From: Phellopilus nigrolimitatus
Lineage: Eukaryota > Basidiomycota > Agaricomycetes > Hymenochaetales > Hymenochaetaceae
Assembly (NCBI GenBank): GCA_021029095.1
Contig: JAJOHG010000002.1
Span: forward strand, 1,178,001 to 1,242,000
Reading direction: 5' to 3'
Length of the DNA: 64,000 bases
Part shown: positions 24,387-36,200 of the stretch, piece by piece
How positions within the stretch are numbered: the stretch's first letter is position 1
Layout of the letters: every line of letters begins with the position of its first letter
The notes under the pieces: model-generated
The model's input: only the letters and a program-made list of their open reading frames with translations
What the model was told of the DNA's origin: nothing
Databases searched by the model: none
Program-made: the position numbers and the translations under genes

Positions 24387-25245
24387 ATGAGCAGGGACGA
24401 GGAGTTTTTCTTCTCTCTTATTACATTCGAAGTACGCACACAAGTTTAAGAGCACAATATGGTTCATTAACAGACCATCGTATAATATTTTCAAGGTCGA
24501 GGGACACCTATTCAGGGTTCCACGAAAACCCTTTGAAGACGAGTCCCATGTCTTTCGGGATATGTTCAGCCTTCCTTCCAAAGGAGAGGCTTTTGAAGGC
24601 TCAGGCGAGGCACTCCCTCTGCGTCTGGAGGGTATCAAAAGTGAGGACTTTCGGAATTTTTTGAAGATAATACACACTCCGTAAGCACCTTGAAATATGC
24701 TACATTGGACATCTTCATTAATCGGATCGAAACACGACAGCCATTATCGCCGAAAAGTCTCGTTGACAGTGGAACAATGGGTTGCAGTCCTAAACCTCGC
24801 ACACATGTGGGGCTTCGGAGAAATCCAGCAGCTACCGATCAGAGAACTGGAAGCTGTAAACGTCGATATGGTCCTGAAGATCGAACTTGCTCGCAAGTAC
24901 TCGATCGAATCCTGGCTTCGGCCCGCCCTTAGGACAATAAGAGACCGCAAAGAGTCCCTAACGGACGTAGAAGTCTGTCGACTTGGATGGAAGCTCGCCT
25001 CGCAGATATTCCGCATTCGCGAGACAAAGTATCAGAGATACGTCGAGCACTTGGAGCAGCTGTTTTCGAAGAAAGAGAAGTATGCGTGCATGGACTGCGG
25101 CAGCTTGGAGCAGGAGCCACAAAGGATGTGTCCCGGGTGCGGTATTTATAAGGCGACTTGGACAGTTGTTGAAAGGTCTGTAAGCTCAGATTACGCAGAT
25201 CGTGCTGCCGAGCTAGACATCGATAACTTGATAGAGCTTTTGTAG
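24387..25245 (+). CDS. BTB/POZ domain protein (first of a tandem pair)
   Basis: Member of a small-protein BTB family much expanded in Agaricomycetes; roles are mostly unknown, possibly cullin-3 adaptors or partners in protein assembly. Exons join MSRDEEFFFSLITFE (donor GTACGC) to VEGHLFRVPRKPFEDESHVF and RDMFSLPSKGE, the BTB core, then over an intron (donor GTAAGC) to RRKVSLTVEQWVAVLNLAHM, WGFGEIQQLPIRELEAVN and the helical back region. The C-terminus has a Cys pattern CMDCGS...CPGCG that could bind zinc. About 240 residues. The start was chosen as the first Met of the exon in frame with VEGHLF; a further upstream exon cannot be excluded. Paralogue of the gene at 25742. Confidence 0.8.
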
Positions 25246-25741
25246 TGCCAGAGATCTGGAAAGGAGTATTTCGTGCATATGCTGCTCTGGATTTTTCAGG
25301 ACGAATTGATATGATTTTCGAGGGGAAAATATGAGCTTAGACCGATTTTCTATTGCCACGATCCGAATAGGTTGAAATCTCCTTCATTCATAACAGGTAT
25401 AGAAACCAGTATGTGTGATTTCATCAGCACTAATAATGTCGAAGTTCAATTGAACATCGCAAGTCGGTGCTAGGTGGCTCTTGACCAACTATGAACCGAA
25501 AGGGTGGTTGTACGGGAGAGGAAGAAAATTGAGCAATGAGGAGAAGATATTACATGTGTACATTGGCTTCGCACCTTCTGGTGTCTTCAGAGTCTAGAAC
25601 CCAACTAGACACTGAGAAACGAAGTGAAAACCGGGGTTTGCACCGCAATCTTCTGCTCAGTCCAAGTATCATAAATGGCCACGGCCGCGATGCCCTGGCT
25701 CGTACGACAAAATCGTCCGGATGGACCCCACGCAAGCTGAT
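25246..25741. other. Intergenic spacer between the BTB paralogues
   Basis: About 500 bp; no gene seen. Carries the 3' end of the first and the promoter of the second BTB gene. Confidence 0.5.
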
Positions 25742-26618
25742 ATGAAGACAACCAAATACTTGAATCTCTCATCCGCAGAAGAATCCATTATCAAAGACGA
25801 GACGTACTATCTTAATCTTGTCACTTTCAAAGTACGATCGAGGCCATGACTTTCAAGTCAGATTTTGTCTTTAGAAAGAATTCACTAACACTTCAACGTC
25901 TCCAGGTGGAAAACTGCTTGTCCAGAGCACCAAAGATGAAATTTGTGGAACAGTCACACGCCTTCCGAGACATGTTCAGCTTGCCGCCCACAAAAACTTC
26001 TGAACAGGAGGGCAGGAGCGACGAGAGTCCCATCCAATTGCTCGGTGTGGAGAGAAGCGCATTCAAACTGCTCTTGATTGTACTTTATCCTTTGTCGTAA
26101 GTTGTTTAGTTGCTATTTCAATCGCATGTCTTGATAATATCGAGTAGAGTCAGCGACATGGTCCAGCAGCATTTCTCACACAAGGACTGGTGCTCTGTCT
26201 TGAACCTCGCGCGTATGTGGGGATTCGCTGCAGTTCGCAAGCTCGCCGTCTTCAAGCTGCGCTCGACGCCGTTTTGGAGTAACATGACGGCCGTCGAGAA
26301 AGTCGACGTGTCGCACAAGTACGATATCAAGGAGTGGCTATTGGACGCATACGAGGAGCTTGTCGAAAGGGGGGGGGGGGGACATTGACAGTAGAAGAAG
26401 CGCTGAATTTTGGTTTTGAATTTACTGTGAAGTTAGCGCACGCTCACGAGAAGAGGATTGCGCTGCAGCGGGAGGACGATATTGTTACAGCTGTTAAAGC
26501 CAGGCATTCTCTTTGTCCTCGCTGCAAAGAGACAAGTTTTCGCCTGTCCGGAAACATTCCACGATTGGGCTTGAAAGTCGCTGTCAGAAACATCATTTCC
26601 CAGATATTCAATCTCTGA
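25742..26618 (+). CDS. BTB/POZ domain protein (second of a tandem pair), frame broken at a G13 run
   Basis: Same layout as its neighbour: KDETYYLNLVTFK (donor GTACGA) joins VENCLSRAPKMKFVEQSHAF-RDMFSLPPTK, then over an intron DMVQQHFSHKDWCSVLNLAR-MWGFAAVRKLAVF and VDVSHKYDIKEWLLDAYEEL. At 26369-26381 a run of 13 G puts the frame into a stop (VERGGGGH-stop). The continuation, LTVEEALNFGFEFTVKLAHA, RHSLCPRCKET to the stop at 26616-26618, lies in the next frame and aligns with the first gene (SLTDVEVCRLGWKLASQI, MDCGSL). One more G or two fewer would restore it. So either a homopolymer read error, tract-length variation, or a truncated protein. Only one CxxC remains, against two in the neighbour. 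Confidence 0.75.
26369..26381. repeat. G13 homopolymer inside the second BTB gene
   Basis: Thirteen consecutive G bases between codons for VE and LTVEEA; tract length decides the reading frame. Confidence 0.9.
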
Positions 26619-27016
26619 CAAACCTCGGGCCAAGCATGTTACAATATACAATTGATATACGATATCTGGTTGTAGAGCGTGACGCGCTATGCAGTACGGA
26701 AGATAGCCTATAGCAATCTTTAGGATTACTTATGGCCATCTACCGAGATTGTCAACGCACAGTTACTTTGGCATGGACGGCAAGTGAAGAGTTCTGCACT
26801 TATGTATTCATCTGCGCTCTGCAAGGAGCGTAGACTATACGTCCCGTTGGGAAAGTTCACTTTCGAAGTAATTTGGACGGGCAATTTGTTCTGCGTATGT
26901 TGCGAAAAGACACTCGGAGAGTGATTTCGTAATACATGCCGAAAGGAGCCGTATTGCACGCGTCGACAGCAACACCTCACAAAACACAATTCACTCAGTT
27001 TCTGCCGACCGCAAGC
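26619..27016. other. Intergenic spacer
   Basis: About 400 bp between the second BTB gene and GET1; nothing recognised beyond the GET1 promoter region. Confidence 0.5.
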
Positions 27017-27865
27017 ATGACGCTCGCACTTTCAATATTTCTTCTCGTCTTCGTCGCAGAGCTGATTCGATGGATAGGCAAGTCGGTTCTACTTGAATTG
27101 GTGAGACTTCTTTAGGATTGCTTTCCGTAAATATGAAAATCCAACTGACACGCGTCAAACGCGCGTTCCCTCAGGCTTACGCGGTGTATCTGCGCATATT
27201 CTACTCGTCCAAAGTCGCGCAGCAGCGAACTCTCAAAAGCGATATTCTCACCGCAAAATCGGAGCTCCTACAAACGAGCTCGCAGGACCAATTCGCCAAG
27301 TGGGCAAAGCTGCGGAGGAGGGTCGACAAGGGTCTTGCGGACCTGGAGAAACTCAGTGCGTTAATGATCACATTTCGTCTACGACCTCTCAGCTGATAGT
27401 ACCTGGTTCACTTCGATCAAGATGGAGAGATCGGTTCCGCACGGAGTGCCTTCTCGCTCAAATTCAACTCGTTCATTTGGATATTGACGACCGGAGCACA
27501 GTTTGTGCTAGGATGGTGGTATCGCAAGTCTGCTGTGTTCTACCTCCCGCCGGGCTGGTTTGGCCCCGTGACGTGGGTTCTGTCCTTCCCATTTGCTCCC
27601 GCAGGTGGGATTTCAAATCCACACAGATGGTTTTTCCGATGATGCTAACCGAATTTCACATGTAGGCTCTGTGAGTTGCGGAGCATGGCAGATGGCATGC
27701 AGGAGAGTCATCAAGGTCGGAGAACGGGTGGTGAAGGATTTGACCAGTACGTTCTGTCCCGAAAATCGCATCCCTAGATATTCCGAACGATTTTGCTGAA
27801 TTTTCCTCAAAGGCTCCCCGTCGACGGAAGAGAAGGAGGCTTCCGCAAAGGCGAAAATGCAGTGA
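27017..27865 (+). CDS. GET1: GET1 (WRB-like) tail-anchored protein insertase subunit
   Basis: ER membrane receptor subunit which, with Get2, docks Get3 and inserts tail-anchored proteins. TM1: [20 protein letters not shown]. Then a cytosolic coiled coil with the Get3-binding motif [40 protein letters not shown] and [20 protein letters not shown]. After an intron (CTCA|GTGCGT .. CAAG|ATGG) comes [20 protein letters not shown], then TM2/TM3: [59 protein letters not shown]. The tail [17 protein letters not shown] ends at 27865. About 220 residues, as in the family. All joins are in frame; the start follows from the hydrophobic first segment. Confidence 0.92.
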
Positions 27866-28382
27866 ATACTGTAAAACATATTTGTAAAGACTCCGTTTTT
27901 AGACTCTTATATTTTTCAAACGCTAGAAGGAAAATGTCGGAGCTGCTCCAACGAATCCCGTCTGCTTCGGGGTGGCCAGCCTGATGTTGGTCCGTCCGTC
28001 TACGTTGCAAATCCGATGCTGAGGACGGCGCTCGCCCAAAATATCGCATCAGACAGAAGATGATAGGGCGGTGGCATATGGTAAGCTCGCTCTGCAACTG
28101 GCTGGATAGACAAAAGGCGGAAAAAGAGACGGCGATTCTCAAATCCGACGAGCTTGAATTCATAAGTAGCGACGGAGCGGAAGACCGAAGCGTCGGCGAG
28201 CTCCGAAGTGACATACGTCACCCCGCCGTCACATGTGATTCACGGAGTGCCGTGTCCACTGCGTCGTCCCCGACCGTCTTATATAAAGCGCGCTTAAGCC
28301 GATACCCAATCCCCAACTCTCACCAGTGCCACCATCATCTTCCCAACAAAAATTACACATACTCTCAAGAAACTATCTCATA
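27866..28382. other. Intergenic spacer with malate synthase promoter
   Basis: Contains unrelated short open frames and, at its right end, a TATA box at 28280-28288 and a CA-rich leader before the malate synthase ATG. Confidence 0.5.
28280..28288 (+). promoter_or_regulatory. TATA box of malate synthase
   Basis: TATATAAAG about 95 bp before the ATG at 28383, with a CA/CT-rich leader between, the usual fungal arrangement. Confidence 0.6.
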
Positions 28383-30234
28383 ATGGTTTCCGGCGTACAA
28401 ATCCTTGGTCGCCAAAACCAAGCCACCGCTGAGATCCTCACCGACGGCGCTCTCAGCTTCATCGCAGCGCTGCATAAGTCTTTCGAGTCTACACGTCAGG
28501 ACATCCTTATCGCGCGTGAGACTGCCCAACAGCGCCTCGACTCGGGTACCCCGCTCGACTTCCCGTCTGAGACGGCGCATATCCGCGCAGACCCGACATG
28601 GGAGTGCGCGCCACCCGGGCCTGGTCTCGAGGACCGACGTGTAGAGATCACGGGTCCCCCGGAGCGCAAGATGGTCATTAACGCGCTCAACAGTGGCACG
28701 AAGACATTCATGGCCGATTTCGAAGGTGAGTAATTGCTAATCATAGACTTCCCTTTTCTGGTAACCATGTCTAACTTCCACTTTTTCGATGACGCAAGAC
28801 TCGAACTCTCCTACATTTGCGAACTTAATCAACGGTCAAGTTAATCTACGCGACGCCATTCGGAGGCAGATTGATTTCGAGACGAATGGGAAGCAGTACA
28901 AGCTAAAGGAGGACCCTGCTGTGTTAATCGTGCGGTGAGTATTGGATACCTGAGTGATTCATTTTGATTTCTAATCAAGATACGTGCATAGCCCGCGTGG
29001 GTGGCACTTGAACGAAGCTCGTGTTACTGTCGACAACAAGCCTGTCTCTGCGGCTCTTTTCGACTTTGCCCTTTATTTCTATCACAATGCGAAGGAGCTC
29101 GTTAAGCGCGGTTCGGGTCCATATTATTACCTCCCGAAGATGGAGCACTATCTCGAGGCCCGGCTCTGGAACGACGTCTTCGTCTTCTCGCAATCGTACA
29201 TCGGCATGCCACTCAACACCATACGTGCGACCGTGCTTATCGAGACGCTTCCTGCTGCGTTCCAGATGGAAGAGATCCTTTTCGAATTGAGAAACCATTC
29301 AGCTGGATTGAACTGTGGTCGCTGGGTGAGTTATTTCGGCTTTCATGCGGTCGTTTGTATCTAATAATTCTTGTAGGACTACATTTTCTCCTTCATCAAG
29401 AAACGCAGGACCGATCGTAGCGCTGTCCTCCCTGATCGCAAGGACGTTACAATGGAAGTCGGTTTCATGGACTCGTATGTTCGACTCTTGATCAAGACAT
29501 GCCACAAGTAAGTGAATTATACCTATTTCGCTGTCATGATTCTGATGTTTTTCCAAAGGCGCAGGGTAGCTGCGATGGGTGGCATGTCTGCACAGATCCC
29601 CATCAAGGGTGATGTGGAGGCAAATGAGATTGCGATGAACAAGGTCAAGGCAGACAAGCTCCGTGAAGTGACTTACGGTCACGACGGCACGTGGATCGCG
29701 CATCCTTTGATTAACGAGATCGCGCTGAAAGTTTTCAACGAGAACATGCCTGGACCGAACCAGTACCATATTCGCCGGGAGGAGTTCCGAGTCTCGGCTG
29801 CCGACTTGCTCAATACGAAGGTGAAGGGTGCGATCACCGCGGAGGGTGTTAAGTCAAACGTTAGCGCTGCCCTCGCGTACTGTTCAGGGTGGATCAGCGG
29901 GAACGGTTGCATCCCGCTCAACTACCTCATGGAGGACGCGGCGACCGCAGAGATTGCGCGCGTGCAGCTCTGGCAATGGTGCCACTACAGCTCGGCGCTC
30001 GACACGGGCGAGCCGGTTACTCCTGCGCTTGTCGACAAGTTCGTTGCAGAAGTCGCACCGACGATTGCAAAGATTGTGCCCGGCGTAAAGGACGAGCACA
30101 TCCGCGTCACAAGCGAGTATCTCAAGGAACAGGTTCGCAAGCAATGGCCGAGCGAGTTCCTGACGAGCGACTTGATGTACTACCTCGAGGCGGCAGACGG
30201 TGTGGAGTCAACGTGGCAGCGTGCGCAGCTGTAA
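28383..30234 (+). CDS. MLS1: Malate synthase (glyoxylate cycle)
   Basis: Condenses glyoxylate with acetyl-CoA to malate, letting the fungus grow on C2 compounds and fatty acids; usually peroxisomal. The start at 28383 ([20 protein letters not shown]) lies downstream of a TATA box. Motifs: [96 protein letters not shown], the active-site block [110 protein letters not shown]. About 540 residues with four introns, as in family A. The last residues are RAQL rather than SKL, so the peroxisomal signal is weak. No frame break. Confidence 0.98.
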
Positions 30235-30402
30235 ACTTTTCATTTTGAAATGCGCAGAACGGAAAGTCTGGGACAGTCTCAAAACGAAGTAATTGTACTA
30301 TAGCAAGTCTGTATCATCGCCACTTTTTATAATTGCATCCGACGTACACGAAGAAAAGACCGTTTTCATACATACAGTCCTACTTAGACATTGCGTGATA
30401 TA

Positions 30403-31236
30403 TTATGCCTTTGACACCGTCACCTGAGCGCCGTGGGCCAAGGCCCGGCTATACGGGCAGAACTGCGAAAACGCGAGCATTAGCATGCATGTCTACAAGC
30501 ACTCAAACACCGACTTGCCTCGTGCGCGGCCTGGATGAGTTCGTCGTCCTCGACGCCCTCGACCTTGATGTCCACGTTGATGCCGAAGCCCTCGAGCCCT
30601 TTCGGTGGGCCGAGGTGCACGGCGGTGTGTATCTTCGCGTGCGCGGCCGCCTCCTTCTTCCCGGCCTTCGACGCGACAAGCTGCAGCGCGCCGAGGAAGC
30701 ATGCTAGAGAAGGCGAGAAAAAAATAAAACACATATGTCAGTTATTTGAGGAGTCTACGCAGACGACCTTGGCGATTTTGAAAGCTGGCGAAAAGAAAGG
30801 AGGGGGCGGGGCGGAGGGGTTGAAATTATAACAAGTACAAGGGCGCAAAGAGCTATAGTAGAAGAAAAGCACACGTACATGCGTATCCCATCGCGAATAG
30901 CTGCTCGGGGTTCTGTCCGTCGCCCTTCCCGCCGAGCGTCTTCGGCGTCGACAGCTTCAGGGCGAGCGGCGCCTGCGCGTCGCCGAGCGACTTGACGGAC
31001 CCGTTGCGCCCCTGGCCCTCCGCTCTGGCCTCCGCCGTGTACTGTGCATGCACCACAGCAGGAAACGAAAGCATCATAAGCAAGCTGCAAAGTTGAGCTC
31101 AGGGAACCCGGGAACGTGCCTTCTTGTCGGCGAGGACGAGGATCGAGCGCCGCTGGACGTGGTTGGAGGCGAGGCGCGCCGCTGCTGCCGATGCTGACGA
31201 GCGGGGGAGGCTTTGTTTGAGAGCAGCTCTGAGCAT
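30403..31236 (-). CDS. ohr: Organic hydroperoxide resistance protein (Ohr/OsmC family), likely mitochondrial
   Basis: Thiol peroxidase reducing fatty-acid and other organic hydroperoxides with two cysteines. The start at 31236 gives MLRAALKQSLPRSSASAAAA, then RLASNHVQRRSILVLADKK, a typical mitochondrial presequence. The mature part reads YTAEARAEGQGRNGSVKSLG, PLALKLSTPKTLGGKGDGQN, PEQLFAMGYA, then over an intron ACFLGALQLVASKAGK (first catalytic Cys), AHAKIHTAVHLGPPKGLEGF, INVDIKVEGVEDDELIQAAH, and over a last intron FCPYSRALAHGAQVTVSKA (second Cys). Both cysteines, plus the Arg and Glu of the family pocket (GRNG, NPEQLF), are present. Convergent with malate synthase, 168 bp apart. Confidence 0.92.
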
Positions 31237-33230
31237 CGTTTCTTGCGTTGTCTTTCGTAGATGTTTGGGTGCGTCGTCGACGTTGAGAGACTCGTGCTTG
31301 AGGTCGTGCAAGAAACGGGGTCGTGCAGCGTGTAGATCATTCAGACGTCATTCTTCTGTCCGTAAGCATCCCTCGTCCTGCCTTTTTCGGAGAATTTGAT
31401 ACGAAAGTAGCGGTGGCGGCGGCGGGCTCGGACTATCAAGTAGATACAAAATATCGTACCAATAATAATATAAATAATTGATCTTAGGTTGTGGAATTAT
31501 AAACAGGATATGTATTTGTGTTCTGATTCGGCCCCGGATTTGGGGGAACAAGCTTGGGGGATCGTAGGTTAAGCGCAAAGCAGCAACTGTCGTTCTCAGG
31601 TTCTCTATTTAGTTCAATAAAGTGATGGAGTTCTTGATCCTTCTTGAGCTGAGGTACAGCCAGCGTTAACTGTCCCAGATTGGACTGGTCAGGGAAAGAA
31701 GTGATCGGAAGGCGGGGAGAGTGAGACTTTTGGGAGTGAGTTATGGCAAAGGTCGCCGAAGGAAGACACCCAGCAGCTGAGTGCATGAAACGTACGTGAG
31801 GCATGAGCCACAGTACTCCTGTAAGTGTAAGCGAGTGAACGAGAGACGACGGTCTGCTCTAGAAAGCACTATATTCCAGTGTCTTCCCGAACTCACTTTT
31901 GACGGCGGCCGAGCTCACGAAGAGGTGCAATCGCTTTGAACAGGCCCTGAACTTCGTAGGCCACGTATGAAGCTTTTGGCGACTGCAGATCGTGTTCGCA
32001 AACGCAGAGGTGCAGGCACAGTTTTGTGTCGTACCCCAGAAAGAATTCGGCATATTATCAGGTATAACCTCATATTTTGGGGCTGCCCGCACAATTCAGT
32101 TAGGAGTTCGCGGGATTCGATCCGATATCATCGCAAACCAGGCGGACCTAGGTGTGCTTTGAGGCGTTAAAAGGGAGGTGGAAGCCCAATGAAGACAAGC
32201 GAAAGCACGAGTCGCCGCAGAAGGAGTGACGGGGCTCGTGAGAAGCCCGTGAGCGCGTGAGCGATCGCAACGAACTACGGTAACAATTAGTAGTGTGGGG
32301 GAAGCGGACAAAAGTGTAAATCCTGAGTATTTCGCACCTCGTATCTTTCTTGTAGTTTCCTGGAGATATAGGAACTTGTTGGAATATACTGAAAAATAAG
32401 GCTGTATGAAGGGAGAAGGGAGAAGGGAGAAGGGGGAGCTTAGGGGGTAGGTTAGGAATGAATGGCAAATAGTCCTTCTCCCCACTCATGAAAGTTCTTT
32501 ATTCTAGACTCGGATGCGGCTCTCCGCAACGAAGGATACTGTTTGCATCTTGCAATCCGCCTTCGCCCGACTGTATAGATGTCCAAACGTCAGCTCTGGT
32601 ACTCGAAAGGGTTGAAGTAAACTGATATCATAGGCCGGCCAAGTCCTATGAGGTTTTTGGAGGTTTTGAGGTGGCGAGATCGATGTTTTCGATATTCATA
32701 GGACTGAGGACTGAGCGAGTGTCGGACTTTACGGCTGAAAGCTCTTGTCAAAGGAAAACGGTGTGCTTCTGAAAAGAAGGCCGGTGATTAATGCGTTGGG
32801 TCGGCGGCCAGGAGCTACGTTTGGGCGATGCTGTGAGCATCACGGGTTGGGACTGAAACGATACGGCGCGAACGTCTCAGCTGAGCGGCTTTTGTCAGAG
32901 CGTGTTTCGAAACAATCAGATTTGCGATAATACGTACCTATGGATTGCTGGCCAGAATAAATGGACCTGATAAAATATTCGGCGAAAACAACAACAGGAG
33001 AGAGTAAAAGTAGAATGTAGGTGATTGGCGATGGAGACGAGAAGGCGAGAGAAGCAGGGAGCATATGCACTGGCGTCTATATATGCGCGTATATGCGTCT
33101 TGTGACTGTTCCTGGCCGATTGCGAGTGCTGTGGCTGCGAAGGCCGATGCGCACGCTTCCGAAAGCAGTTTATTTACGGACTATTTACCTCACCGCCGCC
33201 CGCGACGTCGAGCTGAGCCAAAGCACCCCA
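31237..33230. other. Long intergenic region, no supported gene
   Basis: About 2 kb. Open frames up to 130 codons on both strands show no family motif and no convincing splice-linked partner. It holds the GGGAGAA repeat at 32407-32436. The right end is the promoter side of the Zn2Cys6 factor. A minus-strand frame at 31484-31804 has varied composition but no match I recognise. Confidence 0.45.
32407..32436. repeat. GGGAGAA heptamer tandem repeat
   Basis: About four copies of GAAGGGA in succession, ending in a G-run. Non-coding. Confidence 0.75.
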
Positions 33231-36200
33231 ATGTCGCTCTCTCCGTCAGACGTCTCCACCGCCTCCGAACTGCCCGTCAAGCGGCGTCGCAACCACTCAG
33301 ACAGCACAATGGCCAACGTGGACCACATCCCACAGATGCCCAGCCCGAGCCATTCCGCGCAGTCGCCGACGTCGATGACGCACCCGTCGATGCAGATTCC
33401 GAAGCGCGGCGCGCGGGCGTGCACGGCTTGTCGCAAGGGGAAAAACCGGTGTGAGGGTGAGGTTAGTGCATTACCAGCCTCCCGTCCCGCCTTGCTCCCC
33501 AGGGCCGTCTCTCCGCCCGGCCCGGTGCTGACGCCCATGTTCGCCTTCTGCCAGGCTCCCTGCCGTCGCTGCCAACTATCTGGCACACAATGCGTTTTCG
33601 AGAAACCAGAAAAGAAAAAAGAGCAAGCAGCACTCGCCTCGGGCTCCATCGAGTGCGTACACTTCACATTAGCTTCGCTGGCGTATTAAGTCTCAAAATG
33701 GTGCTTTGTAGACGAGTTTCACGGCTCGAAGGCCAGTATCTTGTACGTGCTTATATACTGACACGCTTCCCTCGCCTCGCGTCTGACTTGCAATTGCTGC
33801 GCAGGTCATGCAGAGCCAGATGATCGGTCTCCAGTCTTCTCTCGATCGCATCTTGTCCGCCGTTCAAGGCCAGGGTCCGCCGAACGGCGCGTACCCCACT
33901 CAGGTTAATTACCAGCAGAGCACGCGAGATGTCCAAGGTGTATACATGCACGCAAACGGCCCGCCACGCGGTAGCGTCGACATATTCAATCCGTCAGGTG
34001 GCGGAGCCGAACTGCCCCATCGTGTCCAACAGAAGGCATTCCCGCCCTTGCCTGGTTTCGCACCTCCGGTATGCGCGCTGTCGGTCTCTTTCGCCTGCTC
34101 CTATTCACTGTCTTCCTTAGCCGCACAAGTACGCGGCATATGGCATTTTGCCCAGCACGGCAGCGTCCTCAGATGACGAGTCTGAAGATACATTGCCTCG
34201 CTCCTCTATGAACGCGCCTATAGAGGCCCTTCAAGGCCTTGCCAATGCCGCCGCTGAAGCTGCGGCCGCTCCGTGTGATTCTCCACCGAGGTAGGGTGAT
34301 GTAGACTGAAATCTCAACAAACACTGACTGAAATGTTTGCTTTACAGGGTGAAAAAGAGAAAGAGGGCTGAACCCACACCGCGAAATGCTTTCCCCCATG
34401 TCGTGGAAAAGGTGATGTTCCTCAATAGCTTTCTCACGGTGCTGCGAGCTAACATTCACTCTTGAACCAGGGTTTGGTCTCGGATGCTGAAGCAAGAGAA
34501 CTATATCATATGTAAATGCCATCTATTCATTTCCTATCTCAATAAACTGACTTTTTGCTCCCGAAAGATTCTTCTCTGGCTGCCACCTCTTCATACCACT
34601 CTTCGACCCGACATATGACACCTATGAGGGCCTGAAAGAGCGCACACCTTGGACATTCGATGCTATTCTCGCCATTGCCAGCAAGATTCGGAGCGGGAAT
34701 AGTGCCCTCTCGCCCTCCTTCTACAAATGTCTCGAGGAAGCCCAGGGTATCGCGCGCTCTTCTCTCTTTGGTCCTGTTGTCAGGAAGGAAGCCGTGCAAG
34801 GCGAGTAGATTTTTACTACCGAGTGGGTAAGGGTACTAATATAGTCTCTGACATGTTGCACCCTTTCTCAGGCATGCTCTTGTTGGCAGCGTGGAGCACG
34901 AACGGCTGGCTCCCATCTGGGCATGCAATGCGCATGGCGTTAGACCTTGGCCTCCATCGCGCCTTGGAGAAGCTTGCGGACCCCGGCGCGAAGCGACGCT
35001 CGGAGGAAGAAGAGAGAGACTTAGGTAAATGCGCGGCCGCGTCCTTACTTCCCTCATGATCAGCTGCATGTCCCTTGCCGCCTGCTTCCCTCCGCTCCGA
35101 TTTCCCTTTGCCAACTTCTGGTTATCAGCTGGCGCGTGCACACATGCTAATGCTCATAAACAGTTGTTTCCGCACGGATATGGCTGTGTCTCTATTGGTT
35201 CGATCACCAGTGCGTGCAGGTTATGGGCTTGCCCGATAACCGCTTTTCCCACATATTCGGAAGAACAATCCTAATCGCGAATCATATGTGATCATTAGGA
35301 TGAGCCTGGGGACAGGTAGGCCTATTGTTCTCCGCGACGAAAGCTCTATCCGGCACTGCAGGGTACTGCTTTCGCATCATGTAAGTTCACAACTTCGTAC
35401 TTTTGCAAATATCTCAAAAAGACTCAAATTGTTGGTTCGAAGCTGGCTTCTCCCACGGACGTCCGGCTTATATCACAGGTCGAACTTATTGCACAGAAGA
35501 GTGAGATTCTCAAGTTTCCAGAACCGTTCTTACGTTGCGTTGTTTCTGATAAAGTTTGTCTCAGCACAAATCTATGAGACCTTGTCGCCGTTGAATGGAC
35601 AGGTCAACCACAACACGCTTGCATTCATACGCCGGGCGAATGTCGCGCTTGATAAATGGTGGTCGGACTGCGACGAATTGCATGGTAACATAAGCGATTC
35701 CTTTGACATTTCGTGGCACGCTTGCTGATCCGGCATTTGTTTAGCTCGGAGTCTCGAGGAAGACTCCCTTCCGCGCAAGATTCTCGCGGGCGAGTTGCAC
35801 TATGCCAAACTGTGGCTTGGTGTGCGTTGCGCTACGCGGGGTCTCATGGGACAAGATGCCCTTCGAGCAGCGCGAGCTCGCGTTCGACGCGAAGAATGCC
35901 GCATCGACCTGCCTATCGATCTTCTTGAATTCATCGTCATACCGGGCTGCGCTTGCGCTACGCCGTACACGACAGCCTGGTTACAGCGGCGTTCTCGGGA
36001 CTCTACCTGCTCAAGATGGCGAATCTGTTCCCTTCAGAACTCGACATCGGAGGCATTACTGTCCAGGTTGAGCAGCTTGCGCAGCTCCTCTCCGACGTCG
36101 CAGCAGAAAGGTAAGCACGCTGGTATCAAAGACGATCCCAATTAACTGTTATGTGTCTCAGGTACGCATTGACCCTGCGCATCATGCTCGCGAACCTGCG

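Noticed and set aside
32096..32135. GATTCGATCC / GGATCGAATCC, again B-box-like
   Set aside because: The T-arm stem has mismatches and no cloverleaf forms on either strand.
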